A stretch of 64,000 nt of DNA, from contig PGZZ01000002.1 in the NCBI GenBank assembly GCA_002841545.1, positions 186,001 to 250,000 on the forward strand. The letters run 5' to 3'. The DNA is from Firmicutes bacterium HGW-Firmicutes-16 (GTDB taxonomy: Bacteria; Bacillota; Clostridia; Oscillospirales; Oscillospiraceae). Shown here in pieces: positions 9,539 through 19,007 of this stretch. Made by a program: the position numbers and the translations under genes. Below the pieces are notes generated by a model, which was not told the origin of the DNA, ran no database searches, and saw nothing but the letters and a program-made list of their open reading frames with translations. Position 1 is the stretch's first letter. Every line of letters begins with the position of its first letter.

Positions 9539-10675
9539 TTGAAAAAAGTGACATCGGGTGTGCTGACGGCAATTATTTTTTTGACCTTATTTATACCTCT
9601 GGGGGCTTATGCCGCGCCGGATAACAAAGCGAATGCCGTTATTTTGATGCAGGCTGATACTGGACAGATTCTATACAGCAAGAATGGAGACTCTCAAATG
9701 CTCATCGCGAGCACGACGAAAATCATGACGGCACTGGTCGTTCTTGATAACTGTGATCCCGACGAGCAGGTGAAGATTCTTCCCGAATATGCCAAGGTCG
9801 AGGGTTCGTCCATGTACCTAAAATCGGGTGAATCATACACAGTGCGCGACCTTCTTTACGGGATGCTCCTCGCTTCGGGCAACGATGCGGCAACGGCTCT
9901 GGCCTGCCACTGCGGGGGTAGTATCGAAGGCTTTGCGGAGATGATGAACGAAAAGGCAAGTGAAATGGGGCTGACTAATTCATCCTTCAAAAACCCTCAT
10001 GGGCTTGATGCGGACGGACATTATTCCTCTGCGGAAGATCTCGCGACAATAACCTGCGAAGCCATGAAAAGTGAGCTTTTTGCCAAAATAGTTTCCACAA
10101 AGACCTACACGGTCGGAGAGCAGACCTATATGAACCACAACAAGCTTTTGTGGAACTACGAGGGCTGTCTCGGTGTTAAGACGGGGTACACGATTGCAGC
10201 GGGCAGAAGTCTCGTTTCATGTGCCGAAAGGAATGGGCTGCGGCTCATCTGCGTAACGCTCTCCGACCCCGACGATTGGAACGACCACAAGCAGCTTTAT
10301 GACTGGGCGTTTTCGAATTACGATTATAAACGGATTCTGCCGATGGGGGTGATTTGCGAATTACCCGTTATTTCTGGAGCGAAGGAAAGCGTCAGCATTT
10401 CTGCTGCGGAGGATTCCAGAATTTTGGTGGAGAAAAACGCCAACATTAGCTTTTCGCTCGAGCTTCCCAAGTTTGTTTACGCAGGCATCAAAGCAGGCGA
10501 GTGCGCAGGAAGAGCCTTTGTTAAGCAAAACGAAACTGTCATAGCGGAATACCCGCTCAATTATGCCGAAAGCGTGGAGCTTGCAGATAACGCAAAGCTT
10601 TCCGCGTGGGGGCGCATCAAGCGCGCGTGGTTTATTGCTAACAAATATGGCTTCGTATTTGAGGGCGCGGACTGA
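9539..10675 (+). CDS. D-alanyl-D-alanine carboxypeptidase (DacF/DacB type)
   Basis: Penicillin-binding protein of the S11 family that trims the terminal D-Ala from peptidoglycan stem peptides outside the membrane. The 378-aa product has a signal peptide (about 1-25), then the three active-site motifs: SxxK in ASTTKIM, SxN in ASGNDAA, and KTG in GVKTGYT. A beta-rich C-terminal domain ends with a weakly hydrophobic stretch. Start is TTG 9539, directly after a hairpin that covers the ribosome site. The gerW-dac context fits a DacF-like sporulation enzyme, but a vegetative DacA role cannot be excluded. Confidence 0.9.
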   Translation: MKKVTSGVLTAIIFLTLFIPLGAYAAPDNKANAVILMQADTGQILYSKNGDSQMLIASTTKIMTALVVLDNCDPDEQVKILPEYAKVEGSSMYLKSGESYTVRDLLYGMLLASGNDAATALACHCGGSIEGFAEMMNEKASEMGLTNSSFKNPHGLDADGHYSSAEDLATITCEAMKSELFAKIVSTKTYTVGEQTYMNHNKLLWNYEGCLGVKTGYTIAAGRSLVSCAERNGLRLICVTLSDPDDWNDHKQLYDWAFSNYDYKRILPMGVICELPVISGAKESVSISAAEDSRILVEKNANISFSLELPKFVYAGIKAGECAGRAFVKQNETVIAEYPLNYAESVELADNAKLSAWGRIKRAWFIANKYGFVFEGAD

Positions 10676-10706
10676 TTCTTTGAAATAAGTTACGGAGGAA
10701 ATCAAT

Positions 10707-11468
10707 ATGGAACAGCGAATACAAAAAATAATAGCTTCCTCCGGCTTCTGCTCACGCCGTGCGGCTGAAAAGCTGATTGAAGAGGGCAGGGTATCCTTAA
10801 ACGGGCAAACGGCTTCCATAGGCGCTCTTGCGGACGATGCAAGGGACAAAATTGAAATTGATAACAATCCTCTACCCGATAACGGGCAGAGGACTTACAT
10901 AATGCTTAATAAACCCCGAGGCTTTCTTTCCTCAATGTCGGATGACAGAGGAAGAAAGACCGTTGCTGAGCTCACAAACGATGTCGGAGCGAGAGTCTAC
11001 CCCGTCGGAAGACTGGACTATGATTCAGAAGGTCTTCTGATTATGACCGATGACGGGGCGCTCGCTCATCGGCTAATGCACCCGTCTCACGAAATCAAGA
11101 AAACCTATGAGGTAAGAACCCAGGGCGAGGATATTGAAAAAGCGCTGCCGGTACTGCGGTTGCCGCTCATTATCGACGATTACGTAATACATCCTGCAGA
11201 AGTTAAACTTCTGAACCAAACAGAAGACGGTGCTCTGATTTCAATCACAATATCAGAGGGACGCAACAGGCAGATTCGAAAAATGTGTGAGCAGGCCGGT
11301 TTGAAGGTGCTGCGACTCAAGCGTGTTGCGGAGGGCGGGCTGAAGCTTGGTAAGCTGCCGGTGGGACAGTGGAGACTTTTAGAATTTAGCGAGATAGAGA
11401 ACTTGCAGAAAAATACTGAAAACACCTTAGGAATTGCAAAAACAGATAAAAATTTGCAAGAATATTGA
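10707..11468 (+). CDS. rluB: Pseudouridine synthase, RsuA/RluB family
   Basis: Isomerises a uridine in rRNA (B. subtilis RluB acts on 23S U2633). The 253-aa product has an N-terminal S4 RNA-binding domain (RIQKIIASSGFCSRRAAEKLI) and the catalytic domain with GRLDYDSEGLLIMTDDG containing the nucleophilic Asp. The last 30 residues are charged and variable. GGAGG lies nine bases before the ATG. Confidence 0.9.
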   Translation: MEQRIQKIIASSGFCSRRAAEKLIEEGRVSLNGQTASIGALADDARDKIEIDNNPLPDNGQRTYIMLNKPRGFLSSMSDDRGRKTVAELTNDVGARVYPVGRLDYDSEGLLIMTDDGALAHRLMHPSHEIKKTYEVRTQGEDIEKALPVLRLPLIIDDYVIHPAEVKLLNQTEDGALISITISEGRNRQIRKMCEQAGLKVLRLKRVAEGGLKLGKLPVGQWRLLEFSEIENLQKNTENTLGIAKTDKNLQEY

Positions 11469-11509
11469 TTTTTAATTGCTCCAGCACTTGCATTTGGTTT
11501 TATTAATGT

Positions 11510-11524
11510 AGTATCATTGATACT
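11510..11524. promoter_or_regulatory. Palindrome before RpiR regulator, candidate operator
   Basis: AGTATCA-T-TGATACT, two perfect 7-bp arms around one base, 41 bases before the regulator's ATG. RpiR-family proteins bind inverted repeats and often regulate themselves, so autoregulation is a sensible guess. No good -10/-35 pair was found around it. Confidence 0.4.
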
Positions 11525-11564
11525 AAGCGGTGATATAAAGCCGAAACGACGAGGATGTGATTTG

Positions 11565-12428
11565 ATGGAAAAAGATGTTCTGGCTGTTATAGCGAACAGT
11601 ACTATCCACTACTCAAAGGGGCAGCGACGCATTTCGAAATATATCCAGGATAACTATGATAAGGCTGCTTTTATGACCGCAGGTAAGCTCGGCGCAACTG
11701 TCGGAGTCAGCGAATCGACCGTTGTGCGTTTCGCTGCCGAACTGGGTTATGACGGATATCCGGGCATGAGAAAAGCCCTGCAAGAGGTAATTAGAAACCG
11801 CCTCACTTCCGTTCAGCGCATTGAGGTGGCAAAGGACCTTATTAATGGCTCAAACGTACTTAAAGCGGTTCTGACGGCCGATATGGAAAAGCTTCAAAAG
11901 ACAATCGATGAAATAGATATGGTTAGCTTCAACGCCGCAGTTGACGCAATAATCGGCGCGGAGCAGGTTTATATAGTCGGCATGCGTTCGTCCGCAACAC
12001 TATCGAGCTTCATGGGCTACTATTTGAACCTACTGCGTGATAATGTGCATCTTTTGCACGATACGGCCGTAAGTGAGGTATATGAGCAAGTCATTCGCAT
12101 AAAAAAAGGCGATGTTTTTATAGCGATGAGCTATCCGCGTTACTGCAGCCGTACGGTAAAAGCGATGCGCTTTGCAAAAGATGCAGGCGCCACAACAATC
12201 AGCCTGACGGACGGCGAATCATCTCCGCTCGTCAAAATTTCCGATATTACACTGTATGCAAAGAGCGATATGGTCTCCTTTCTTGATTCCCTTGTCGCGC
12301 CTTTAAGCCTGATAAACGCACTGATAGTTTCTATCGGACTGCGCTCTGAAGATGCTTTGTCCGATACATTTAAGCGTCTGGAAACTGTCTGGACGGAGAA
12401 CGAGGTTTATGAAAACACTACGGGCTGA
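11565..12428 (+). CDS. MurR/RpiR family transcriptional regulator
   Basis: Regulator with an N-terminal RpiR-type helix-turn-helix (AGKLGATVGVSESTVVRFAAELGYDGYPGM, about residues 35-65) and a C-terminal SIS sugar-phosphate-binding domain (VYIVGMRSSATLSSFMGYYL...VFIAMSYPRYCSRTVKAM). The ATG at 11565 is preferred over the upstream frame start at 11517, which adds 16 non-conserved residues. The target is not evident: the next gene is a flavoprotein remnant, which overlaps the end of this gene by 20 bases. Confidence 0.9.
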   Translation: MEKDVLAVIANSTIHYSKGQRRISKYIQDNYDKAAFMTAGKLGATVGVSESTVVRFAAELGYDGYPGMRKALQEVIRNRLTSVQRIEVAKDLINGSNVLKAVLTADMEKLQKTIDEIDMVSFNAAVDAIIGAEQVYIVGMRSSATLSSFMGYYLNLLRDNVHLLHDTAVSEVYEQVIRIKKGDVFIAMSYPRYCSRTVKAMRFAKDAGATTISLTDGESSPLVKISDITLYAKSDMVSFLDSLVAPLSLINALIVSIGLRSEDALSDTFKRLETVWTENEVYENTTG

Positions 12429-13541
12429 TGTAGCCGTTATAGGAGGCGGAGCGGCGGGGTTACCAACAACTGTGACAACAAGCAGTTTCTGGAGAATGTG
12501 CCCTGTAACGGAAGCTTTCTCTTCAGCGCTATTAATAGGTTTGGAACAGCGGACACGATGGCTTTTTTTGAGCGCATAGGCGTTCCGCTCAAAACCGAAC
12601 GCGGGAATCGCGTGTTTCCTTTAAGCGACAGCGCACACGACATTGCAAACGCACTGGAGCGTTTCGGGCGCGAAAAGGGAGTAAGAATGCTGCATAAGCG
12701 CGTAACCGCGTTAAGAGCAAGCGACGGGGCTCTCACGGGCGTTGTAGCGGAGGATACGGAAATTAGCTGTAGGTCGGCAGTCCTCTGCGCCGGCGGAGCG
12801 AGTTATCCGGGAACAGGTTCCACAGGGGATGGGTACGCTTTAGCAAAGAGCCTAGGACACACGATTGTCTCTCCACAGCCTTCGCTTGTGCCTCTTGTTT
12901 CAGATGATGATTACTGCGTTGAAATGCAGGGCTTTTCACTAAGAAACGTGACTTTGCGTGTATTTGATGAGTCGGGCAAGCTGTTTTTTGAGGAATTGGG
13001 CGAGATGCTTTTCACGCATTTCGGAGTAACGGGACCCTTGGTGCTTTCGGCAAGCTCACATATGCGGGATTATGATAAACATAAATACCACCTATCAATT
13101 GACCTCAAGCCGGGACTATCAGAACAACAACTGGACGATAGAATACTGCGTGACTTTAAAAAATACACAAACAGGGACTTCGCAAATGCCCTTCAAGACC
13201 TCGCTGGACACACAATGATACCCGTGCTCGTCAGGCTTTCGGGAATACCGGAGGAAACAAAGGTGAATTCTATCACGAAAGAACAGCGGCGAGCGCTTGT
13301 GCGGCTGTTTAAGGATTTTCCTGTAAGCGTTTCAGGGCCGCGCCCTGTGGATGAGGCCATAATCACCTCAGGCGGAGTGAGCGTCAAGGAGATTAACCCA
13401 AAAACTATGGTTTCAAAACTTGTTAAGGGTCTGTATTTTGCGGGCGAAATCATTGACGTTGATGCCTACACAGGAGGATTTAACCTTCAGATTGCATGGT
13501 CGACGGCATATGCTGCGGCGCAGTCTCTGGAGCTCGAGTAA
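12409..13541 (+). pseudogene. BaiN/HI0933-like flavoprotein with internal deletion and frameshift
   Basis: NAD(P)/FAD-dependent oxidoreductase of the BaiN/YhiN type, apparently broken. The start is present in one frame (MKTLRADVAVIGGGAAG, the dinucleotide-binding loop). At about 12459 the reading jumps to another frame that reads VTNNCDNKQFLENVPCNGSFL and continues intact to GGFNLQIAWSTAYAAAQSL. In the family, about 35-40 residues ending in GRCN(V)TN separate these parts, so roughly 100-115 bases, not a multiple of three, are missing. The remaining frame could restart at GTG 12498, but without the FAD-binding loop it should not be an enzyme. A local assembly error is the main alternative. Confidence 0.75.
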
Positions 13542-13562
13542 ACCAATTGAAAGGATTTCAGA

Positions 13563-14243
13563 ATGAGTAAGTTTTATTCCGTTGCGATAGACGGACCTTC
13601 GGGAGCAGGAAAGAGCACAATTGCAAAGATGTGCGCTGAAAAATTCGGCTTTCTTTATGTAGATACAGGGGCAATTTACCGCTCCGTTGGCGTGGCCGTC
13701 CGTAACGCAGGGCTTGGTTCAAAGGACGAGGCAGGCGTTATTTCCATGCTCCCGAGCATCGAAATCGCAATGCGTCACGATGAAAACGGGCTTCAGAGGA
13801 TGATTTTAAACGACAAGGACGTTACAAACGAAATTCGTCTTCCCGAAATATCGATTTACGCCTCGGATGTTTCCGCAATGCCCGCCGTACGCTCGTTTTT
13901 ACTTGAAAAACAGCGCGAATTTGCAAAAACCAGCAATGTTATTATGGATGGTCGAGATATTGGAACCGTTGTTTTGCCCGACGCAGATGTAAAAATATTT
14001 CTGACCGCTACCTCAGAGGAGCGAGCTTTGCGTAGATTTGAAGAGCTGCAGCTTCGCGGTACAAAAACCACCTATGATGAAGTTTTGCGCGATATAACTT
14101 ACCGCGATATGAACGACAGCACGCGCGCTGCGGCGCCTCTCCGACCGGCAGAGGGAGCAGTTATTCTTGACACCACCGGAAATACACTGACGCAGAGCTT
14201 CGAGATGATTTGCGTCCTTATCGAGGAGAAAATGTCGCGATGA
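13563..14243 (+). CDS. cmk: Cytidylate kinase
   Basis: Phosphorylates CMP and dCMP for nucleotide salvage. The 226-aa product has the P-loop [12 protein letters not shown] at the N-terminus, DTGAIYRS, and the NMP-binding signature MDGRDIGTVVLPDA. The downstream order cmk-plsC-ispH/rpsA is conserved in Clostridia. Its stop overlaps the plsC start (ATGA). Confidence 0.95.
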   Translation: MSKFYSVAIDGPSGAGKSTIAKMCAEKFGFLYVDTGAIYRSVGVAVRNAGLGSKDEAGVISMLPSIEIAMRHDENGLQRMILNDKDVTNEIRLPEISIYASDVSAMPAVRSFLLEKQREFAKTSNVIMDGRDIGTVVLPDADVKIFLTATSEERALRRFEELQLRGTKTTYDEVLRDITYRDMNDSTRAAAPLRPAEGAVILDTTGNTLTQSFEMICVLIEEKMSR

Positions 14244-14818
14244 AAGTTGCTTACGTCTTCTGGTACATGCTTTTATATCCCCTTGCAAGGCTTATTGTGC
14301 CTTGTGTTGTTAAAGGCAGGGAAAATATCCCGCAGGGGGCTGTTATAGTCTGCGCTAACCACACAAATATTTTAGATCCGGTATTAATCGCCTATGCTTT
14401 CGGACGTAAGTGTCAGCTCTTTTTTATGGCTAAGGCCGAGCTTTTCAAAGTTCCGATTGTCGGCAGTATATTCAAAACAGTGGGAGTATTCCCGATAGTT
14501 CGCGGAGAGACGGATATAAATTCGATCAGAACTGCGATGAAGCATCTTAAGAACGGGGACAAGATAATGATGTTCCCGGAGGGAACCAGAGTCAAGGAAG
14601 ATGATTTGGTAGCGGCGAAAAGCGGCGCGGTCCGAATTGCTGCAAAGATGAAGGTTCCGGTCCTGCCGATTCATTTATCAAAAGGAAAAAAGGCGTTTAA
14701 GCAGTCTAAGCTCGTTATCGGTGAGCCGTATATGCTGCAGACGCCGACGGACAAAAACTATGCTCCGCTCATAAGTGAGCTGATGGACAAAATACATGCT
14801 TTGGAGTTTCGGTCTTGA
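14240..14818 (+). CDS. plsC: 1-acyl-sn-glycerol-3-phosphate acyltransferase
   Basis: Adds the second acyl chain to lysophosphatidic acid at the membrane. The 192-aa product has the acyltransferase motifs NHTNILDP (HX4D variant with N-H-T-N-I-L-D) and FPEGTR, plus an N-terminal hydrophobic segment. The ATG at 14240 overlaps the cmk stop by four bases, and its own TGA overlaps the TTG of the next gene, so the three genes are translationally coupled. Confidence 0.92.
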   Translation: MKVAYVFWYMLLYPLARLIVPCVVKGRENIPQGAVIVCANHTNILDPVLIAYAFGRKCQLFFMAKAELFKVPIVGSIFKTVGVFPIVRGETDINSIRTAMKHLKNGDKIMMFPEGTRVKEDDLVAAKSGAVRIAAKMKVPVLPIHLSKGKKAFKQSKLVIGEPYMLQTPTDKNYAPLISELMDKIHALEFRS

Positions 14819-16908
14819 AAAAGCTATTGGTATCGGAAAGCGCCGGTTTTTGTTTCGGCGTCAGCCGCTCCGTTAAGCTGGCTGAGGAGACACTGAAAAA
14901 CTGTGAAAATCCCTGCTATAGCCTCGGCGAGCTTATACATAATGATTCCGTCGTGGAAAAGCTGAGTACAGCGGGACTTAAAGTTGCTCATTTGGCAGGG
15001 GAAATCCCTGAGGGAGCCTGCGTAATCATACGCTCACACGGTGTCGGCGCTGAGGAATACGAGATACTCAAGGACAAAAACTGCGTGATAATGGACGCGA
15101 CCTGTCCGAAGGTGCTTAAAATTCACAAGATCGTTTCCGACGCGGCCGGGGTTGGAAGAATACCTGTAATTATTGGCATGAAGGAGCATCCGGAGGTCAT
15201 TGCAATTTGCGGCTGGTGCGAAAATGCGGAAGTGTTTCCTAATGCGAAAGAGTTTGAAAACTGGCTGCATGTTTCGGAAGAGAACCGAAATAAACCACTG
15301 ACCGTGGTGTTCCAGACGACCCAGACCCAAAATAATTTGGAAGAGACCAAAAAAATTCTCAAAAAAGAGTGTACAAATAGCGAAAATATTGATACAATAT
15401 GTAGCGCTACATCCATTAGGCAATCTGATGCTACTGCTCTATCTAAAAATTGCGATGCAGTGGTTGTTATCGGTGCACGTCACAGTGCGAACAGCGTCCA
15501 TCTTGCGGAAATATGCAGAGAACATTGCAACAATGTCCAATTCATAACTTCTGCGGATGAGCTCGATTTGTCCGCTTTTGACGAAGCCGAGACCATTGGC
15601 ATAACAGCAGGCGCATCTACTCCCGAGTGGATTATTAAGGAGGTAAAACAAACCATGACTGATGAACTGAAAATTGAAGAAACCACAGCAGAAGAAAAGG
15701 TGGAGGAGACCGTTGCCGAAACGGAAATGACCTTCGACCAGATGCTGGAGGAATCTATTAAAACTATATATAACGGCGATACCGTTATTGGCGTCGTCGA
15801 TGCGATTACTCCGACTGAGATCAGCCTTGATCTGGGAACGAAGCATTCCGCTTACATTCCTGTTTCCGAATTCACGGACGACACTGATGTCCCCATCGAG
15901 CAGCTTGTCAAAATCGGCGACAAAATTGAAGCCTGCGTTGTCCGCGTGAACGACGTTGAAGGCACCGTAATGCTTTCCAAGAAGCGCCTTGAAGCCGCGA
16001 AATCTTGGATTATCCTTGAAGAAGCCGTTGATAAGGGCACTATCCTTGAGGGCATCATCACCGAGGACAACAAGGGCGGCGTTGTCGTTACAGTTAAAGG
16101 CATCCGCGTATTTGTTCCCGCTTCACAGACAGGGCTTGGTAAGGATTCCGATATGAGCGAGCTTCTTAAAAAGAAAGTTCGCCTCAAGATTACCGAAGTC
16201 AACCGTGGACGCCGCCGTGTCGTCGGCAGCATCCGTGCCGTTTCAAAGGACGAGCGCAGAGAGCGTTCCGATAAGGTTTGGGGCGAGATCGAAGTCGGCA
16301 AGCACTATCAGGGAACTGTAAAGTCACTCACTGGTTACGGCGTATTCGTTGACATCGGTGGAATTGACGGAATGATACACGTTTCCGAACTCAGCTGGAG
16401 CCGCATCAAACAGCCCTCTGACGTTATGAACGTGGGTGACACCGTTGAGGTATATGTCATTAACTTTGACAAGGACAGCCGCAAGATTTCTCTCGGCTAC
16501 AAGGATCCCGCCGGCAACCCCTGGGAAAAGTTCATGAACACCTACAAGGTCGAAGACGTTGTAAGCGTAAAGATAGTAAAGCTCATGCCTTTCGGCGCTT
16601 TTGCCGAAGTAATGCCTGGTGTTGACGGACTTATCCACATTTCGCAAATATCTGACCGCCGTATCGGCAAGCCTGACGAAGTCCTATCCGTCGGACAGAC
16701 TGTTGACGTTAAGCTGACGGCGATCGATACCGATAAGCAGAAGATTTCGCTCAGTATCCGTGCTCTTCTCGAACCCGTAAAGAAGCCGGAATCTGAAAAT
16801 GAAGCTGCTCAGGGAGAAAACGCTCCCGAAGAGGCGGCCTTAGTATATGAAGTCTCCGAAAAGGGAGAAGCGACGGGTGTCGCCCCCGAAGCCGAGGAGA
16901 CCAAGTAA
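14815..16908 (+). CDS. ispH: IspH (HMBPP reductase) fused to ribosomal protein S1
   Basis: Two-function protein of 697 aa. Residues about 1-280 are 4-hydroxy-3-methylbut-2-enyl diphosphate reductase, last step of the non-mevalonate isoprenoid pathway, with the three 4Fe-4S cysteines Cys13 (GFCFGV), Cys97 (ATCPKV) and Cys196 (CSATSIRQ). After an acidic linker (about 281-315) come four S1 RNA-binding repeats starting near residues 321, 408, 495 and 580. The tail is acidic and Ala/Glu-rich. Such ispH-rpsA fusions are known in Clostridia. The TTG start overlaps the plsC stop. The pathway links to ispD-ispF 0.8 kb downstream. Confidence 0.95.
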   Translation: MKKLLVSESAGFCFGVSRSVKLAEETLKNCENPCYSLGELIHNDSVVEKLSTAGLKVAHLAGEIPEGACVIIRSHGVGAEEYEILKDKNCVIMDATCPKVLKIHKIVSDAAGVGRIPVIIGMKEHPEVIAICGWCENAEVFPNAKEFENWLHVSEENRNKPLTVVFQTTQTQNNLEETKKILKKECTNSENIDTICSATSIRQSDATALSKNCDAVVVIGARHSANSVHLAEICREHCNNVQFITSADELDLSAFDEAETIGITAGASTPEWIIKEVKQTMTDELKIEETTAEEKVEETVAETEMTFDQMLEESIKTIYNGDTVIGVVDAITPTEISLDLGTKHSAYIPVSEFTDDTDVPIEQLVKIGDKIEACVVRVNDVEGTVMLSKKRLEAAKSWIILEEAVDKGTILEGIITEDNKGGVVVTVKGIRVFVPASQTGLGKDSDMSELLKKKVRLKITEVNRGRRRVVGSIRAVSKDERRERSDKVWGEIEVGKHYQGTVKSLTGYGVFVDIGGIDGMIHVSELSWSRIKQPSDVMNVGDTVEVYVINFDKDSRKISLGYKDPAGNPWEKFMNTYKVEDVVSVKIVKLMPFGAFAEVMPGVDGLIHISQISDRRIGKPDEVLSVGQTVDVKLTAIDTDKQKISLSIRALLEPVKKPESENEAAQGENAPEEAALVYEVSEKGEATGVAPEAEETK

Positions 16909-16925
16909 ATCCTAAGCTCAGTTAC

Positions 16926-16966
16926 AAACCCCCCGGTTACGAGCTTCGTAACCGGGGGGTTTCTTC
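16926..16966 (+). terminator. Strong intrinsic terminator after ispH-rpsA
   Basis: Perfect 15-bp stem (ACCCCCCGGTTACGA at 16928-16942 with its complement at 16946-16960), three-base loop, then TTTCTT. It ends the cmk-plsC-ispH/rpsA operon. The AT-rich stretch 16970-17074 after it holds no gene. Confidence 0.92.
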
Positions 16967-17074
16967 CGAATTTCGCCTAAAATCGCCATATATACTCGAT
17001 ATTTGAAGTTGTCATATATATATCTTTAATTTTATACTGAAATTTAACTATATTTAATTATTTGTTATACTTTC

Positions 17075-17103
17075 TTGCTAAATTTCGAATTTTCGTGTAT
17101 AAT
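17075..17103 (+). promoter_or_regulatory. Sigma-A promoter of carD-like gene
   Basis: TTGCTA at 17075-17080, 17-base spacer, perfect TATAAT at 17098-17103 in an AT-rich gap after a strong terminator. Confidence 0.75.
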
Positions 17104-17151
17104 CTATATTAGTAGTACATACTCTAATTTATTTTGATGGGAGGAATGACC

Positions 17152-17628
17152 TTGTTTCGCGTTGGTGACCGGATAGCACACCCTATGCATGGCGCGGGTA
17201 TTATAGACAGCATCGTAAAACGAAAAGTTGACGGCGCGGAAAAAGACTATTATGTTCTTAAACTTCCCGTCGGAGATATGCTTGTTATGATACCGGTTGA
17301 CTGCACCGACAGTATCGGGGTAAGACCAATAGTGGATCCCCATGAGGCCGAAAGCATAATCGCCGCTTTTTCGGGCATTGAGATTAATATGACCCAGAAC
17401 TGGAATAAGCGGTATCGTGAAAATATGCTCAAGATTAAAAGCGGTGACCTTCTTGAAGTGGCTGCCGTGATAAAAGGTTTGATGCTCAGAGATACTGACA
17501 GAGGGCTTTCGACGGGGGAGCGCAAAATGCTCCACTCGGCCAAACAGATTTTGATTTCAGAAATTGTTTTATCCGAAAGCATTACCTATGAGGAAGTTGA
17601 GCACAGAATTAATATTGCTGTTTCCTGA
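17152..17628 (+). CDS. CarD family transcriptional regulator
   Basis: CarD/CdnL-type protein that binds RNA polymerase beta and stabilises open complexes at promoters. The start reads (L/M)FRVGDRIAHPMHGAGIIDSI, the typical N-terminal Tudor-like RNA-polymerase-interacting domain, followed by a helical DNA-binding part. TTG 17152 is chosen because GGGAGG at 17139-17144 sits seven bases away; the ATGs at 17137 and 17146 are before or too close to it. It heads carD-ispD-ispF, a common Clostridia arrangement. Confidence 0.9.
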   Translation: MFRVGDRIAHPMHGAGIIDSIVKRKVDGAEKDYYVLKLPVGDMLVMIPVDCTDSIGVRPIVDPHEAESIIAAFSGIEINMTQNWNKRYRENMLKIKSGDLLEVAAVIKGLMLRDTDRGLSTGERKMLHSAKQILISEIVLSESITYEEVEHRINIAVS

Positions 17629-17730
17629 GCGTCGTTTGCGGGCAGCGTAAGCATTGTGTAATTCTACATGCTGACGCGCCCGTTTACAGTTTATATTACG
17701 AGTTTCTATATTATCTTGTCGGAGGTTAAT

Positions 17731-18462
17731 ATGCCACTATTTGACCTTTCCGCCCTTGTTACAAAAAAAATCAGGTGCTCGGCTGTAATTGTTGCCGGAG
17801 GTTCATCGACTCGCTTCGGGAGCGATAAGCTCTTTGTGCCGCTCTGCGGCATTCCTGTCCTTGCGTATTCCTTGATGACTTTTGAGACTTGCGATTACAT
17901 CAGCGAAATAATTGTTGTGACAGAGTCGGAAAAAATAATGCAGGTCGCGGAGCTTTGCGATAAGTTCAATATCAGCAAGGTCACAAAAGTTGTCTGCGGG
18001 GGTGCAACACGGTTGGAGTCAGCTCTTAGCGGTGTTTCCGAAACAGAAAAAAAATGCGACCTAATTGCTGTTCATGACGGAGCGAGACCGCTTGTTACCT
18101 CAAAAATAATTGAGGATGCGATTAATGCCGCCTATAAATATAAGGCTGCAGTTCCCGGTATTCCCGCCCGCGATACAATAAAAATTCTTTCAGGCTCATT
18201 TACGTCCGAAACACCGGACAGGGCATCTGCTTGGTGCGCGCAGACGCCTCAGGTCTTTTTACCTGAGCTTGTAAAAGGTGCGCTAACGAGTGCGCTACAG
18301 AAAGACTTATCGGTATCTGACGATGCTTCGGCTGTTGAAATGCTGGGCTTTTCGGTTTTCGTCACTGATGGCAGTGAAGAGAACATTAAGATAACGACAC
18401 CGCTCGACCTAAAGTTTGCCGAATGCATTTTGGCGGAGCGAAGGGAGCGAATGACAATATGA
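17731..18462 (+). CDS. ispD: 2-C-methyl-D-erythritol 4-phosphate cytidylyltransferase
   Basis: Third step of the non-mevalonate isoprenoid pathway: MEP plus CTP to CDP-ME. The 243-aa product has [15 protein letters not shown] (nucleotide-binding) and [15 protein letters not shown] seven bases before ATG 17731 decides the start; the longer frame from 17668 adds an unsupported hydrophobic leader. It overlaps ispF. Confidence 0.94.
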   Translation: MPLFDLSALVTKKIRCSAVIVAGGSSTRFGSDKLFVPLCGIPVLAYSLMTFETCDYISEIIVVTESEKIMQVAELCDKFNISKVTKVVCGGATRLESALSGVSETEKKCDLIAVHDGARPLVTSKIIEDAINAAYKYKAAVPGIPARDTIKILSGSFTSETPDRASAWCAQTPQVFLPELVKGALTSALQKDLSVSDDASAVEMLGFSVFVTDGSEENIKITTPLDLKFAECILAERRERMTI

Positions 18463-18932
18463 TGAGAATAGGTCACGGCTATGATGTTCACAGACTCAAA
18501 GAGGGAAGAAAACTAATTATCGGCGGAGTTTTGATTCCCTTTGAAAGAGGGTTGGACGGTCATTCGGATGCAGATGTTCTGCTCCACGCTATTATGGACG
18601 CGATGCTCGGCGCAGCAGCTTTCGGCGATATAGGGCAGATGTTTCCGGACAAAGACCCGAAATATGAGGGCGCAGATAGCCTTGAGCTTTTAAGAAAGGT
18701 TTATGAGCGCCTTTTTAATGCCGGTTGGAAGATTAATAACCTTGATTGCACGGTCGTAGCTCAGTCGCCGAAGCTTGCTGGTTTTATTCCTCAGATGCGA
18801 GAAAGAATTGCTGTTACCCTCAATACAGATACTAGTTGCGTCAGTGTAAAGGCGACGACCGAGGAGTATCTGGGCTTTACCGGCTCAGGCGAAGGAATTG
18901 CCGCGCACGCTGTCATTCTCATAGATAACTGA
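18459..18932 (+). CDS. ispF: 2-C-methyl-D-erythritol 2,4-cyclodiphosphate synthase
   Basis: Cyclises CDP-ME2P in the same pathway as ispD and ispH. The product has the metal-binding start [11 protein letters not shown] and [15 protein letters not shown], and ends with the [20 protein letters not shown] motif. ATG 18459 overlaps the ispD stop (ATGA); a second ATG follows directly. Length about 157 aa is normal. Confidence 0.95.
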   Translation: MMRIGHGYDVHRLKEGRKLIIGGVLIPFERGLDGHSDADVLLHAIMDAMLGAAAFGDIGQMFPDKDPKYEGADSLELLRKVYERLFNAGWKINNLDCTVVAQSPKLAGFIPQMRERIAVTLNTDTSCVSVKATTEEYLGFTGSGEGIAAHAVILIDN

Positions 18933-19007
18933 ACATATGTCAAATTTTGAGCATAGAATATCTCAGACCGACTATCGGTCAATCTACCGTCGGAAGGGAA
19001 AATTTCT

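Noticed and set aside
12498-13541. Intact shorter oxidoreductase starting at GTG 12498
   Set aside because: It would lack the dinucleotide-binding loop, which is present just upstream in another frame; better read as one broken gene.
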